A stretch of DNA of 64,000 bases. Source: Candida dubliniensis CD36. Lineage: Eukaryota > Ascomycota > Pichiomycetes > Serinales > Debaryomycetaceae. This document shows positions 11,101 to 21,037 of this stretch, piece by piece. How positions within the stretch are numbered: position 1 is the stretch's first letter; each line of letters begins with the position of its first letter. Made by a program: the position numbers and the translations under genes. The notes beneath the pieces are model-generated. The model had not been told where the DNA came from. It saw nothing but the letters and a program-made list of their open reading frames with translations, and made no database searches. Location: contig NC_012862.1 of assembly GCF_000026945.1 (NCBI RefSeq), positions 1,790,501-1,854,500 of the forward strand, given 5' to 3'.

Positions 11101-11726
11101 CAGGTTTGCACAGTAAACCTGACACCGTTTTACCAATATTAGATCTGATTATTCTTCCCAAAATATTTGAACAATTACAAGCCGAAGATTCATTTAAAAA
11201 AATCATTACCATGGGTCCATACAAATACGTTTTGGATGAGGGGTTGGAAATTAGAAAGCTTTGCTATGAGTTTATTTATTCAGTAATTTCGTTGGAAAAC
11301 TCGGTGGTTGCAAAATACAACATTAATCTTGAAAACATTGCTAGTAAAATTATCGAGTTTGGTTTAGTCGACAATCAGACAGATGTCACCGTGTTGGCTT
11401 GTATTAACTTGACTAATTATGTCGAGTTACATAAAGATAGTGCGGTCGAATTGATTACACGGGATGGAGGCAATATGTTTACAACAATGATTAACAATTT
11501 GAAGAAGCAATTAAGTAAAAAATTGTCAGCAAAGGCATCTACACAAGATTCAGAATCTCACCAGGAAAGAATCAAGTCTATTATCAAATTATCGAAAAAA
11601 TTTGCCAGTGTTGTGGAAGCTGCTGAAAGTAACGACCTTGCTGCTGCTATTAGAATTTGGAACGAATACAACAATGATTTGAAAACAAATTTTACAATTT
11701 ACTACAAAAGTACTGATGGTGTATAG
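8142..11726 (+). CDS. TIP120: Cullin-associated NEDD8-dissociated protein CAND1/Tip120
   Basis: 1194 aa from the ATG at 8142 (the frame opens two codons earlier at a TTG). The whole protein is HEAT-repeat helical. The N-terminus 'VLKDRAMDVDPDIRFMALEDL' is the first HEAT repeat seen in CAND1. An acidic insert at about 345-375, ending in 'DGSWKLRAKA', matches the conserved CAND1 acidic loop before SWKVR. The C-terminal 'IRKLCYEFIYSVI' and the TIP120 domain follow. CAND1 binds un-neddylated cullin-Rbx1 and exchanges SCF substrate receptors in cytosol and nucleus. Its length is close to human CAND1 (about 1230 aa). S. cerevisiae has only the diverged Lag2, so this is a more canonical version. Confidence 0.9.
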   Translation: MHDINFNVLKDRAMDVDPDIRFMALEDLRKFLQDESAALTRTTLNHSLENFFPILLSMLNDQNPDVQSQAIKSFEPMVRYLSNETFLKLVKKLFALVQKSNSSTGNVTGLKSFTVSVPNIALRSLFAQSNSRDKSEFVSDKLSNSNYRFDSRLARSIMDYLIPQIVDNPVTIDSIELLIDLVTEIGYVLTQDELLNLSLYLTKVAMSETGLIGKKSMVALERVVALVRTDVVVNKLLAHINELVQPTKLFVTFQLYSVCLKRGIKPNSIDSIYNTITSNLKIEATKDDEDDLDFDNLVKENSLKDEALTTLIDLVSQNFLPVEFKNTVIALTKSYVNYNPLAQDEDFVDDDEEDISFSDDEQEEEDDDENDGSWKLRAKATILARSLLKSFPDTLELLSRGVLPVLSFADSNDQVVSEAIKSSIAIVNSTSPRDSSNVSVLIPIIAERMKLANETQVPLFLKLVESLNRFDNTALVVELFEILKNRKLITSGSFDYLQFYCSTLKFHDNLPPQVIERMSSDFIKNLDDKSFNMITDSIKCLSLLFHQDSFKELDTIVDLLIHKVEDSKKYPSDLVRQSIIALGEAYGRADNKKILNVFKHSIEYEGTSKTTIDVLTQIYSTDIPSDYSYLILKKLSTSIMSSNEATSVASLLLMNKIFERLPSGDFDDTAGNLVLLLGVTNKANYECIFHILIKLVDTVLQEKYRTPLIKTIVKLVNEGKIEVTDNSFFQFITTACKQIPDFYDFFEQNLNLNSELSAKILAICATQNKLENKIMARREEFQNYYNTNINDDRLAFDILFLGYVGTHIEVKELDVQTLIGVLNNSQLTNDDNILAASTALGLIAQKHIDSAVPIVLNAYETSDKTIIRGSLVDSLSIAADACTEDQKRVIWNKVFNFPVEFGHEVITELKKSGELLGKIAVVDELTIKTDNLKTTYLILVITKSLLNNLEATKVNNTLLDSLIKSSIDWLSIVNIDIRQIVVGNLLTGLHSKPDTVLPILDLIILPKIFEQLQAEDSFKKIITMGPYKYVLDEGLEIRKLCYEFIYSVISLENSVVAKYNINLENIASKIIEFGLVDNQTDVTVLACINLTNYVELHKDSAVELITRDGGNMFTTMINNLKKQLSKKLSAKASTQDSESHQERIKSIIKLSKKFASVVEAAESNDLAAAIRIWNEYNNDLKTNFTIYYKSTDGV

Positions 11727-11743
11727 AGTTCTTCTTTATGTAC

Positions 11744-13057
11744 CTAAAATAAAAAGGTGTTCACACTTTGAAGTGTACTTCTACTAGGATTGACTTTGCA
11801 TATTTGAGAAATTTTGCTCAAGTGCTGTTTGATTAAGGTTTTCGTTACTGTTGGAGGCGTTGTGGTCGGACACCAATTCAAATCAAAATTCAAACACAAT
11901 AGCACTAAAGCCATACCAACACTAAGATCACGCCCGGTATCACATAAAATAGTGCATGGCAAATCTATTTTTATTTCGGGTAATATCTCCCTGAACTTAT
12001 TTGAACCTTTTTTGTTACTCGAAATTGAGTACTGTACAACTTGTTTGGTTTTAGGGATATCAGTAATGGTGTATTCTTCATGGAATAATATAACATTTGT
12101 GTTAAACAGACTAAATTTGACATTTCCCTCTAATTTCCCAATTGAAATACCAGTGTCGCCAAGCTTAAATATTTCCACAGTGTTACCCATTGGTTTATAG
12201 AGACTAGTGATCTTTTCTATCAATTCGGTCTCTCCACATCTTATATAGGCATCTTCTAACACATCATCTGCCATACTCCAAAACACATCTGCACCAAACT
12301 TCCCATCACATAAAGTTCGAGGAACCCATAACTCATGATCATCAGCCGAGCCTTGAATATAATCACACGAAATAGTGCCATTGCCAGTTTTGATGTCAAT
12401 TCGTTTGTGTACATCAACTTTTTTGGATGCAGATACACAACAAATATTGTACACCGAATCATCCAAATTGTTGTTTAAGATAGCTCCAGGGTAATACCAA
12501 GAAGGAACCAATGGCTTATCTAATTTATACCCTTCAAGCAACTTCATCTGTTTTACAGTGTCAACAAACGATGGAATTAGTTTCTCAATTGAGTAATGTT
12601 CACTTTCTGACACCATGCTAGAAGGGGTTCTTAACCAATCGCCATCTCCAAAAATGATTGAATTCAAAACAGCACACCAAATGGGAATGGTTTTCAGCAA
12701 CGCATCGGGCATTAATTTCCCCCTTCGTGTGGAATCAACTATCACCACTCCTCCATGCTCCAAAATAATGGGCAAAAGATGCAAGTTTAGTCTACGCAAG
12801 GAGAAGGACCACACATTGGTATGTCCGTCAGTTGACTTGAAATAGCATGTGTCTAATCTATCGTTCAAGGGGACATACCAAAGACCACATCTTTCGTTGG
12901 GAATTAATGGATACAGTAATGAGTTATGTATAGTTTTGACAAAGTAATGGTCATGGATGATTGATTGTAGCCGGTTTTTAAATGACAACAGAGACTTTTT
13001 CAAATTCTTATTTATTTCATTAATGTCGTTATTTATATTAAATATGGGTTGCTGCAT
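11744..13057 (-). CDS. RIT1: Initiator tRNA A64 2'-O-ribosylphosphate transferase
   Basis: 437 aa from the ATG at 13057; a GTG four codons upstream is the longer open frame but not a likely start. Diagnostic Rit1 segments are 'KSTDGHTNVWSFSLRRLNLHLLPII', 'VVIVDSTRRGKLMPDALLKTIPIWC' and the C-terminal 'LCDTGRDLSVGMALVLLCLNF', which resembles a phosphatase-like P-loop. Rit1 adds 5-phosphoribosyl to A64 of cytosolic initiator tRNA-Met and so keeps it out of elongation. The gene is convergent with CAND1 (17-bp gap) and 51 bp downstream of SPT2 on the same strand. Confidence 0.92.
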   Translation of the reverse strand: MQQPIFNINNDINEINKNLKKSLLSFKNRLQSIIHDHYFVKTIHNSLLYPLIPNERCGLWYVPLNDRLDTCYFKSTDGHTNVWSFSLRRLNLHLLPIILEHGGVVIVDSTRRGKLMPDALLKTIPIWCAVLNSIIFGDGDWLRTPSSMVSESEHYSIEKLIPSFVDTVKQMKLLEGYKLDKPLVPSWYYPGAILNNNLDDSVYNICCVSASKKVDVHKRIDIKTGNGTISCDYIQGSADDHELWVPRTLCDGKFGADVFWSMADDVLEDAYIRCGETELIEKITSLYKPMGNTVEIFKLGDTGISIGKLEGNVKFSLFNTNVILFHEEYTITDIPKTKQVVQYSISSNKKGSNKFREILPEIKIDLPCTILCDTGRDLSVGMALVLLCLNFDLNWCPTTTPPTVTKTLIKQHLSKISQICKVNPSRSTLQSVNTFLF

Positions 13058-13108
13058 TTTCCAGCTCACAAAGGTCTTCTTGTATATTTTTTTTTTCTAG
13101 TGTCGTGC

Positions 13109-14110
13109 TTAACGTCTATTTAATCTTTTTCGTTTCAAAGCTTGCAATCTCTTCTCTTCTTCCATTTCTCGGCGATCTTCTCTCTCCGCATCTATTCTTG
13201 ATTGATACTCCTCGTCAAAAATCTCTGCACCAGTAGCTTCCATATCGTCTGAATCATAATCGTCTCCGTAATACATTGAACGCTTTTTACCTTTATTGAA
13301 CATTGCCCAAATTTCTTCTCTGTCGATTTCATTCGCACCATAACCCTCGTCGTATTCGTCATCATCCTCTACAAAATCGCTCAAATCATCATCTTCTTCT
13401 ACCTCTTGGTATGATCTTGACTTTCGTTTTTCTTCAAGCTTCAGCTTTATCTTGGAGGATGGCTGTCTTGGAGGCAAAGGAGCCTTGATCACAGGTGCTG
13501 GCTTGGGTGCCCGTTGTGGAGTGGGTTTAACGTGTGCAGTTGTTGGATGAGGACCATTCCGAGAAATTCCAACTGGTTTCAGCATATTGTGACGAGGTAC
13601 TTGGCCGGGTTTCGTGTCTGATGGTTTAGATTTTGCCTCTGGTGACTTGCTTTTCTGCAAAAGGTTTATCGATAGTTTACTGTGATCGATACTAGCTGCT
13701 TTTTTTAATAATTCATTATAATTTAATCTCTTTTTAGGTGGCGGCGGTGGTGGTGGTGGTTGTTGTTGTTGTTGTTGTTGTTGTACTAACGATGGTGACT
13801 GATTACGGGATCTTTGAGCAGAAGCTTGACGACCTCCAGATTTGGTTGAAGTAGATGACTTTGGTTTACTGGTAGTTGTCTTTTTTGGCGGTAAACCTTT
13901 CTTTTCTCTAAGTTCCCTTTCCTTTTGCTCTCTTTCCAATCGTCGCTTTTCCTTCAATCTAGCAACTACTGGATCTATTGGGCGGTCTTGACTATAGTTT
14001 CTAAACTTATCTTTTGTCACAGCAGTATCAGACTTTTTCTCAACAGGAACTTGCTTTTGCTGAATTTTTCCCTTTTTCTCAATTTGCTGAAGTATAGACG
14101 ACAAACCCAT
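13109..14110 (-). CDS. SPT2: Chromatin protein / histone H3-H4 chaperone SPT2
   Basis: 333 aa starting at the ATG at 14110 ('MGLSSILQQIEKKGK'). The longer open frame reads through a 24-base A/T run and should be ignored. The N-terminal motif 'SSILQQIEKKGK' and 'DPVVARLKEKRRLEREQ' fit Spt2. A polyQ then polyP stretch lies at about residues 110-125. The C-terminal 55 residues ('EIWAMFNKGKKRSMYYGDDYDSDDMEATGAEIFDEE') are the SPT2 domain that binds H3-H4 during transcription. The C-terminal basic-acidic helix ends 'LQALKRKRLNRR'. It is nuclear. Confidence 0.92.
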   Translation of the reverse strand: MGLSSILQQIEKKGKIQQKQVPVEKKSDTAVTKDKFRNYSQDRPIDPVVARLKEKRRLEREQKERELREKKGLPPKKTTTSKPKSSTSTKSGGRQASAQRSRNQSPSLVQQQQQQQQPPPPPPPPKKRLNYNELLKKAASIDHSKLSINLLQKSKSPEAKSKPSDTKPGQVPRHNMLKPVGISRNGPHPTTAHVKPTPQRAPKPAPVIKAPLPPRQPSSKIKLKLEEKRKSRSYQEVEEDDDLSDFVEDDDEYDEGYGANEIDREEIWAMFNKGKKRSMYYGDDYDSDDMEATGAEIFDEEYQSRIDAEREDRREMEEEKRLQALKRKRLNRR

Positions 14111-14374
14111 TTTTGATCCAATACATATACCAGACGTGAATTGAGGGCAGTCAATACTTCTATTCAAATGGAACAATGAGGAAACAAGTCCTAAGGGCCA
14201 ACTCAGGCTAAAAAAAAAAAAAAAAAAAAAAAAAGAACAAGTGCACATATATTGACAAGTATCACGTGACCAGTTTTATACTTTCTCTACACAATTTCTA
14301 GCTTTCTTTTGGTAAAAAAAAAATTAATGAATAGATACATGTATATAAATAAATAGCTATCGAGTCTACAGAGC

Positions 14375-15844
14375 TTAATCTTTCGGTCCAATCATATTTT
14401 CTGGTCTAACCCATTGGTCAAACTCCTCAGATGATAAAGCACCCAATTCCAAACAAGATTCCTTCAAAGTGATACCTTTTTTGTGAGCATTCTTTGCAAC
14501 CTTGGAAGCAGCATCGTAACCAATCTTTGGGTTCAATGCAGTAACCAACATCAATGATTCATGCAATAACTTGTCAATCTTGTCAGTGTTAGCTTCAATA
14601 CCATCGACACAGTGCACTCTGAAGGAAGCAGCACCATCGGCAATCAATCTAATTGAGGATAACAAATTAGCGATCATGACTGGTTTGAAAACATTCAATT
14701 CAAATTGACCTGATGCACCAGCAAAGGTAATAGCAGCATTGTTACCGAAAACTTGAGTGGCAACCATGGTCAAAGCTTCATTTTGGGTTGGGTTGACCTT
14801 ACCAGGCATAATCGAAGAACCTGGCTCATTTGATGGCAAGGATAATTCACCATACCCACATCTTGGACCTGATCCCAAGTATCTAATATCATTGGCGATC
14901 TTGAACAATGAAGCAGCAACTGTGTTCAAAGCACCAGAAGCTTCAACAATAGCGTCATGGGCAGCCAATGCTTCAAACTTATTTGGAGCTGTTTTGAATG
15001 GGAAACCAGTCAATCTAGAAACTTCTTCGGCAACTTTAGAATCCCAACCTTTTCTGGTGTTCAATCCAGTACCAACAGCAGTACCCCCTTGGGCCAAATA
15101 CAACAAGTTTGGCAAGGATTTTTCCACTCTCTCGATACCATTGGTCAATTGTTGGACGTAACCAGAAAACTCTTGGCCCAAAGTCAATGGAGTGGCATCT
15201 TGTAAATGGGTTCTACCAATCTTGATAATGTCCTTGAACTCGTCAGCTTTAGCCTGCAAAGAGTCACGTAACTTGGTCAATTCTGGAATCAATGAGTTGT
15301 TAATTTCAGTTACAGCAGCAATGTGCATAACAGTTGGGAAAGTATCATTGGACGATTGTGACATGTTACAGTGGTCATTTGGGTGCACTGGTTTTTTTGA
15401 TCCCAATTGACCGCCCAAAATCTCAATAGCTCTATTTGAAATGACTTCATTGGCATTCATGTTTGATTGAGTACCAGACCCAGTTTGGAAAACAACCAAT
15501 GGGAAGTGGTCGTCCAATTTACCTTCAGCAACTTCAGTGGCAGCTTGTTGAATAGCAGCTGATAATTTTGGATCCAAAGCACCAAGCTCTTCGTTAACTT
15601 TGGCAGCAGACTTTTTTAAAATACCAAAAGCTCTGACAACTGGGATTGGCATACGTGCTGCTTCACCACCAATCTTGAAGTTCAGCTTAGATCTGGCTGT
15701 TTGTGCACCATAGTATTTGTCAGTTGGCACCTCGATCTCACCAAAAGCATCTGATTCAATTCTTGTGTTTTGAAAATTGACAGTGGAGGTGGTAAAAGTT
15801 CTTAAAGGAGCAACAGCTTTAAAGTTTCTTGATAATCTTAACAT
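14375..15844 (-). CDS. FUM12: Fumarate hydratase (class II), mitochondrial
   Basis: 489 aa. The first about 25 residues are Arg/Ser/Thr-rich without acids ('[20 protein letters not shown]'), a mitochondrial presequence. Class II fumarase motifs are complete: [13 protein letters not shown] (121-133), [14 protein letters not shown] (154-167), [11 protein letters not shown] (210-220) and the signature loop [11 protein letters not shown] (342-352) carrying the catalytic serine. It converts fumarate to malate in the TCA cycle. Codons are strongly biased (TTG, ACC, GCT/GCC, AAG), as expected for a highly expressed gene. C. albicans FUM12 lies on chromosome 3. Confidence 0.95.
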   Translation of the reverse strand: MLRLSRNFKAVAPLRTFTTSTVNFQNTRIESDAFGEIEVPTDKYYGAQTARSKLNFKIGGEAARMPIPVVRAFGILKKSAAKVNEELGALDPKLSAAIQQAATEVAEGKLDDHFPLVVFQTGSGTQSNMNANEVISNRAIEILGGQLGSKKPVHPNDHCNMSQSSNDTFPTVMHIAAVTEINNSLIPELTKLRDSLQAKADEFKDIIKIGRTHLQDATPLTLGQEFSGYVQQLTNGIERVEKSLPNLLYLAQGGTAVGTGLNTRKGWDSKVAEEVSRLTGFPFKTAPNKFEALAAHDAIVEASGALNTVAASLFKIANDIRYLGSGPRCGYGELSLPSNEPGSSIMPGKVNPTQNEALTMVATQVFGNNAAITFAGASGQFELNVFKPVMIANLLSSIRLIADGAASFRVHCVDGIEANTDKIDKLLHESLMLVTALNPKIGYDAASKVAKNAHKKGITLKESCLELGALSSEEFDQWVRPENMIGPKD

Positions 15845-16087
15845 TGTTGGTATAAGGGTTGATAAAAAGGGAGAAGTATGTATGTGTCTGCTATTTTTTT
15901 TTTTTTCTTGATTTGAACCTGGGGTTCGTGAAAATTTACACCACGACCCGAGTATGTGAATTCTCAGTTATTTAGGCATTTTTTTTTTTCTGTTGGACTC
16001 CCTCTCGGAAACGAAATTTGATTGGTTGGCAGGGCTTATTCTCACATTCCTCGGATTGTTGGCCCGGCAGTATTCATGGTTGCACAT

Positions 16088-18148
16088 TTATTTCATTGTA
16101 TCTCTATTTACAGTAAATGCGTTAAACTCTTCTATACTTGGCCATGGCCAATCTCTTTTCAGTTGCAACTTTTCGTGATGCTTTATGTGTCTTTCTGAAA
16201 ATTCACGTGGCAACGACGATAATAATAACACGAGTAGTCCCTTACTCGGCTCAAACTTCAAGTCATCCCACCATTTCATTATTTTAGATAATTCTGAAAT
16301 GTAATCGTATTTCAGGAGCAATTTGATATACTTGCCCCATAACCATTCGTTCGGCTCTATTCCCGTTTTTGTCGTCTTGATATGGCGCTGAAATTCACGA
16401 ATTGCCACCTGTGGACCTCTGTATCTATCCCACGCCTCAAAATCACCATGATCATATGCCACTTCTAACAAGACACCTAAACATTTTTTATTCGGAGACA
16501 ATGCTTTGTCTAAGAGTTCTTTTTTATAAACCTGGAATGTATTTTGTGGGTTTCTTTTTGCTTCGCTTTCCAAAAGTAGACTAATTTGATGAATAGACGT
16601 AGTGGGGAGTAATGTACATAGATAACGTGTATAATCTGCTATGCTAGAAAATCCTTTGTAAGCGCTCGATTTATCAAATTCCTTGTCCCATGGCAACTCC
16701 ACTTGGGAGAGACTACCATCGTATATGTTCAACAATTGAATGTACCTTGTCAAAAAGAATCTTGCCTTGTCAGTACTAACCATTTGAGTCATCCCTTCAA
16801 GAACGGACAAATCAACCACAGACTTTGAAAGTTCGGTAACAATGTCACTAGTGATATTCACATTTGTCAGAACCATTTTCTTTAAAATCCTACTGGCCCT
16901 CGTCTCATCGAGTAAATCAAATGAACTCATTTTTCTAATGAAAACTAGCCATAGCTTGGAAGACAACTCGTATTTCTTGATAGCAACATTGAATGTATGA
17001 ACCAAGTCTTCTGGAGACTTTGCAAGGTATAATTGTGTCATATAATAGGCTACCATTTCTTTCAGAGTAGTTTCTTTGTTAAGGAATTTGCTCTCTGCAA
17101 TTTGATAAAGCTTTTCGCCCCTCTCTCGAGATACTTTTGACACCACCAAGGTAATTCCCATGTATGCTTTAAATGATAGTTTCTCCACCAGACTAAGGTA
17201 TGTCACTAGAAGTTCTTGAACATTGGCAATAGACACCGGCTTAATATCGCTATATCTAAATGAGTATAAAGCAGTACCCCAAATCAATTCATTTATAAAA
17301 TCATCACCTAAATCCACATTTACCCCAGTTCTCGATGATTTGAAAAAGTCCAAGGTGGTTTTTAGTGTTTCTGCCAAAGCATCCAGTTCAAACATAATGC
17401 CATAGTAAACCAAGTTGTCAATGATCGATTTTAAAATAAATGTTTGGCCTATCCGCTGTAGTGCAAATGGTTTCAAGTTATGTAGCCATATATCCTTTTG
17501 AAGCAAAAACTCTTCCTTAAACTGTGGATTTCTTAACATTAGATCAAATAATACAAATGCTGGCACTTCCTCCAAATTATGTAGAAACGAGTAGCTTTCA
17601 ATAACTGATTTTGACAGAATTGATTTTATCCATTTCACGAGATGCTCAGCACTATAATTGCTTTTCATCTGTGATGACAATAAAAGAAAACAACATAAGG
17701 GAACATGGATCTTATTGGGGACTGCTCCTGTCAGCATACAAAAATATTCCACATCAGTTTCCAAATTTGCAGGCTCTTTGTTAAAATGATTTTGAAGGTT
17801 TTCAAAAAAAGTAATTGATTTCGTTGATCCATCCACTATTGAAAGCAAATGAAATGTGACTGTTTCCAACATGAGTTTCAATTTTTCTGGTGAATTCTTT
17901 AATTTGACTTCTGTATTTACGCTAGCATTTTGGTGGGCTAGTTTATGACAAATTGGGAGGTATTCCATTCTAGGTTGGATGGTTATTGATTTTTGATTGA
18001 ACCTTGTTAAATGGTTGTATAATGTTGTCGGTATTCTTCCAATTGATTTATGGGCAAACAATGATTTATGTCGTAGCGTCTTCAATGACAAGCTTCTGTT
18101 GGGTATATATAGTCGACATTTTTGTAGTAGTGCTTGTGTTAACATCAT
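16088..18148 (-). CDS. Putative mitochondrial helical-repeat (PPR-like) protein, unknown
   Basis: 686 aa. Two adjacent ATGs (18148 and 18145) precede a basic, acid-free N-terminus ('LLQKCRLYIPNRSLSLKTLRHKS') typical of mitochondrial import. The rest is Leu/Ile-rich alpha-helical with no enzyme motif. The spacing of helices (e.g. residues 350-450 and 540-640) resembles degenerate PPR repeats of fungal mitochondrial translation or mRNA-stability factors such as Aep, Atp22 and Pet proteins, which diverge too fast to assign by eye. It is divergent from RAD4, with only 126 bp between the start codons. Confidence 0.6.
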   Translation of the reverse strand: MMLTQALLQKCRLYIPNRSLSLKTLRHKSLFAHKSIGRIPTTLYNHLTRFNQKSITIQPRMEYLPICHKLAHQNASVNTEVKLKNSPEKLKLMLETVTFHLLSIVDGSTKSITFFENLQNHFNKEPANLETDVEYFCMLTGAVPNKIHVPLCCFLLLSSQMKSNYSAEHLVKWIKSILSKSVIESYSFLHNLEEVPAFVLFDLMLRNPQFKEEFLLQKDIWLHNLKPFALQRIGQTFILKSIIDNLVYYGIMFELDALAETLKTTLDFFKSSRTGVNVDLGDDFINELIWGTALYSFRYSDIKPVSIANVQELLVTYLSLVEKLSFKAYMGITLVVSKVSRERGEKLYQIAESKFLNKETTLKEMVAYYMTQLYLAKSPEDLVHTFNVAIKKYELSSKLWLVFIRKMSSFDLLDETRASRILKKMVLTNVNITSDIVTELSKSVVDLSVLEGMTQMVSTDKARFFLTRYIQLLNIYDGSLSQVELPWDKEFDKSSAYKGFSSIADYTRYLCTLLPTTSIHQISLLLESEAKRNPQNTFQVYKKELLDKALSPNKKCLGVLLEVAYDHGDFEAWDRYRGPQVAIREFQRHIKTTKTGIEPNEWLWGKYIKLLLKYDYISELSKIMKWWDDLKFEPSKGLLVLLLSSLPREFSERHIKHHEKLQLKRDWPWPSIEEFNAFTVNRDTMK

Positions 18149-18274
18149 TCATTGCAAATTATGTATACTTTTAGTCACCATCAGATTTTTCAAAATTATA
18201 TATATTTTTTTTTTCTTGCGTTGCGGCTCCTTTAGCAATTCCAACCTTTTTTACTATAAGCCAGTCCTTAATCA

Positions 18275-20419
18275 ATGAGCGATCAACATCCGAGTTTGCA
18301 CCATCGGAAGCTATTACATGACATCAATATAACAGAAGAACTGTCACTGAGAAAGAGAAGGGGATTTACGAAACCAGAAACAATTCCAGCGGATGATACC
18401 TCGGAGTCAGAGGAATTCGAAGACGTGGATTTGAACATAGTTGATGACTCCGATGAGTTTGAAACGATTGACCTTGAAAATATTCCAAAGGAAACAGGGA
18501 ATGATACATTGGTTATACAAATAGAGAACCCCAATAAAGAGGAAAAGACCCACAAGAACTTGATAAGCCGTGAAGAACGACATCGACGTGTCCTCCTTCA
18601 TAAAATGTACTTGATCATGATGTTGGTACATGGAAGTATTAGAAATTTGTGGTGCAATAACAAGGAAATAGGAAATAGCTTGAGATTATCTTGTGTGACT
18701 CCCCAGATTACACAGTTATTAGAGAATAACACAACTGCTCTGGACCAAGTCAAGTCACGAAGGTTACTTGATGGATTGAAGAAATTGATGACGATATTTC
18801 TGGCTAAATTTAGGATCATCTCACAGGGAATTATAAGAAAGGATTGGGATGAGCTTGAATTGTCTCAGAAGTCGGATATTGTTAGTAAAAGAACTTTTAG
18901 GAAGTTGGCTTGTAATTTTAGAGGAAGCAAAGATGTTGCAGCACAAACATTTGTAACTCTTTTGCGGGGGTTAGGTTTGAATGCCAGATTAGTGTTTTCA
19001 TTACAGCCACCAGATTATACAAAAATTACTTATGGACCTAACCCAGGTGGTCACGATAAAACTACCAGCGAATCGAGTACACCAAAAAGAAAAACAAAGA
19101 ACCTCGATTTCCAAGATTCTGAATACCCAGTATTTTGGGTCGAAGTTTGGAATAAATATACCCGACAATGGGTAAGTATAGATCCTATTGTTATGAGACT
19201 AATTGAAGTATGTCCCAAGAGAAAGAAGTCGGCTTTTGAGCCGCCTCCTACTGATGAGCGAAATCAGTTAACATATGTTGTGGCTTTTGATAAATTTGGA
19301 CGCGTCAGAGATGTGACTAGAAGGTACAGCTATAATTACAATGCCAAAACCATCCGTAAAAGAATTGAGTTCAGGTCAAGGGAAGATAAATCTTGGTATT
19401 TAAAGGTTCTACGCTATTGTGATTTCAAAAAGTCTCAAAATGTACCTGACATTTATGAACAGAAGGAATTTTATGATCGTGACTTGGCCGAAGGTATGCC
19501 CAATAATATACAAGCATTCAAGAATCATCCATTGTATGCGTTGGAATTTCAACTAAGACAAGATGAAGTCATATTCCCCAAGGACGATACTAGCAAGTGT
19601 GGAACTTTTAGATCCAAAAACTCTTCTAAAGTATTCCAAGTTTACAAAAGATCATGTGTGCATCGGTTGAGATCAGCAAAAGCCTGGTATATGAGAGGAA
19701 GGCAACTAAAAGTTGGGGCCATTCCTTTGAAATCGAAAGAAGAAGACGTGCGTTTATATGCCGAGTTTCAAACACAGTTGTACTTACCTCCACCTGTGAC
19801 TAATGGTATTGTCCCTAAAAACCAATATGGAAATATAGATGTTTACACGAAAACAATGCTACCAGAGAATTCTGTTTTGATAGAGTGTGATGAAAACCTT
19901 TCCATGAAGGTGCTCCAGAATGCAGCTAGTATCTTGGATATTGATTATGCTAAAGCGATTGTTTCCTTTAATTTTAAAGGGAAAAAGAAGAAGCATAGCA
20001 TAACTGCCCGAGAAGGAGGCATAGTTATTGCAAAAGAATATGAGGAGGCGATGCAACTCACAATCGACAACCTTATTGAACAAGAAGAAGAGGACCAACG
20101 GGTATTATCGGAAGCAAATGCATTAAGAAATTGGAAATACTTTTTGTTGAAGTTGAGGTTAGAGGATCGTTTGAATAAATCACACGGTGTAGTTTTAGGT
20201 ACGCTGGGTGCTGATGTACTGACCTCAATAAATGAAGAACCAGACGAGGGTGGTTTCATTGTTTCAGATACAGAACGAGAAGAAGGTGGTTTTATTGTTT
20301 CTGAGGCCGAAACAGAGGCCGGTGGATTTGTTGTTTCTGATGAGGAACCAGAAGATTATTCCATAAATGTTACTAGTGACGAATATTCGGATATAGATTT
20401 TGAATACGAAAGTGATTAA
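18275..20419 (+). CDS. RAD4: Nucleotide excision repair damage-recognition protein (Rad4/XPC family)
   Basis: 714 aa. An acidic N-terminus (about 40-85) precedes the transglutaminase-like fold ('FVTLLRGLGLNARLVFSLQP', 'YPVFWVEVWNKYTRQWVSIDP', about 225-310). The beta-hairpin domains BHD1-3 follow ('NHPLYALEFQLRQDEVIFPK', 'VYKRSCVHRLRSAKAWYMRGRQLK', 'NQYGNIDVYTKTMLPENSVLI', 'ILDIDYAKAIVSFNFKGKK'). The C-terminus has three GGF[I/V]VS repeats (about 660-695). These mark the XPC/Rad4 family, which opens damaged DNA for NER with Rad23. S. cerevisiae has the paralogue Rad34; which of the two this represents cannot be decided here. Confidence 0.88.
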   Translation: MSDQHPSLHHRKLLHDINITEELSLRKRRGFTKPETIPADDTSESEEFEDVDLNIVDDSDEFETIDLENIPKETGNDTLVIQIENPNKEEKTHKNLISREERHRRVLLHKMYLIMMLVHGSIRNLWCNNKEIGNSLRLSCVTPQITQLLENNTTALDQVKSRRLLDGLKKLMTIFLAKFRIISQGIIRKDWDELELSQKSDIVSKRTFRKLACNFRGSKDVAAQTFVTLLRGLGLNARLVFSLQPPDYTKITYGPNPGGHDKTTSESSTPKRKTKNLDFQDSEYPVFWVEVWNKYTRQWVSIDPIVMRLIEVCPKRKKSAFEPPPTDERNQLTYVVAFDKFGRVRDVTRRYSYNYNAKTIRKRIEFRSREDKSWYLKVLRYCDFKKSQNVPDIYEQKEFYDRDLAEGMPNNIQAFKNHPLYALEFQLRQDEVIFPKDDTSKCGTFRSKNSSKVFQVYKRSCVHRLRSAKAWYMRGRQLKVGAIPLKSKEEDVRLYAEFQTQLYLPPPVTNGIVPKNQYGNIDVYTKTMLPENSVLIECDENLSMKVLQNAASILDIDYAKAIVSFNFKGKKKKHSITAREGGIVIAKEYEEAMQLTIDNLIEQEEEDQRVLSEANALRNWKYFLLKLRLEDRLNKSHGVVLGTLGADVLTSINEEPDEGGFIVSDTEREEGGFIVSEAETEAGGFVVSDEEPEDYSINVTSDEYSDIDFEYESD

Positions 20420-21037
20420 TGATAGAAATGACAAACCATTTGATTCTTGAATTACTGTAACATGGAAAAGGAACCGCTTCAGCAAGAAAATAAAACTCAT
20501 CTCGTAAACTTATAGTTACACTAAGTACTCAAATTCGTTTTTTTAATCATAATCTGCTTGGGATGACTTTTGGTTGCATCTTTCACAGGATTGCTCAATT
20601 TCTTTTTTTTTTTTTTTTTTTTTCAGTTTTTGATCACTTCTTTTCACCAAAAGTATACCGCCTGTGGTTGTCATACCGGAAAAGTAACCTTAATTTGTAA
20701 GTTCCACACTAAGCGAAATGACACTATATTCTACAATGGCATCTGTCAAAAACAAAATGGAACATCTAGGAACAGAGGGCAAAAAAAAAAAAGAAACGCG
20801 CCGAAGACGCAAGTGTTCCATTCCTCTACGCGCAAAGCGCAACTTGATCGATCTCCTTCACGCTATCGCTTGATACTAATTTGTGAATTAATTACCTACT
20901 AAATGTGGCATTTACATTAGATTTACAAATTCATATATATATATATGGCTAGTTACTTTCCTACTTTATTTTTTTTTTTTTTCTTTCTTTCTATAAAAAG
21001 TTACCAGTAACTACATTCGCTTTAACAGACAAAGAAA
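20420..21037. other. Intergenic region between RAD4 and the PQ-loop gene
   Basis: 618 bp without a credible gene. It has a 22-base T run (about 20601-20622), two ACGCG-containing segments resembling MCB sites (near 20796 and 20829), a TATATATA run at 20934-20944 and a T-rich block just before the next ATG. Nothing else is supported. Confidence 0.45.

Noticed and set aside
14110..14248. N-terminal extension of SPT2 (46 extra codons)
   Set aside because: It translates an A/T homopolymer (Phe run) and lacks conservation; MGLSSILQQ at 14110 is the family-like start. The same reasoning applies to SGM1, FCF2, TIM8, FBP1 and the 53679-54149 gene.
20570..20902. 110-codon frame between RAD4 and the PQ-loop gene
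   Set aside because: Begins by translating a T22 run and has no domain-like composition; no support as a gene.
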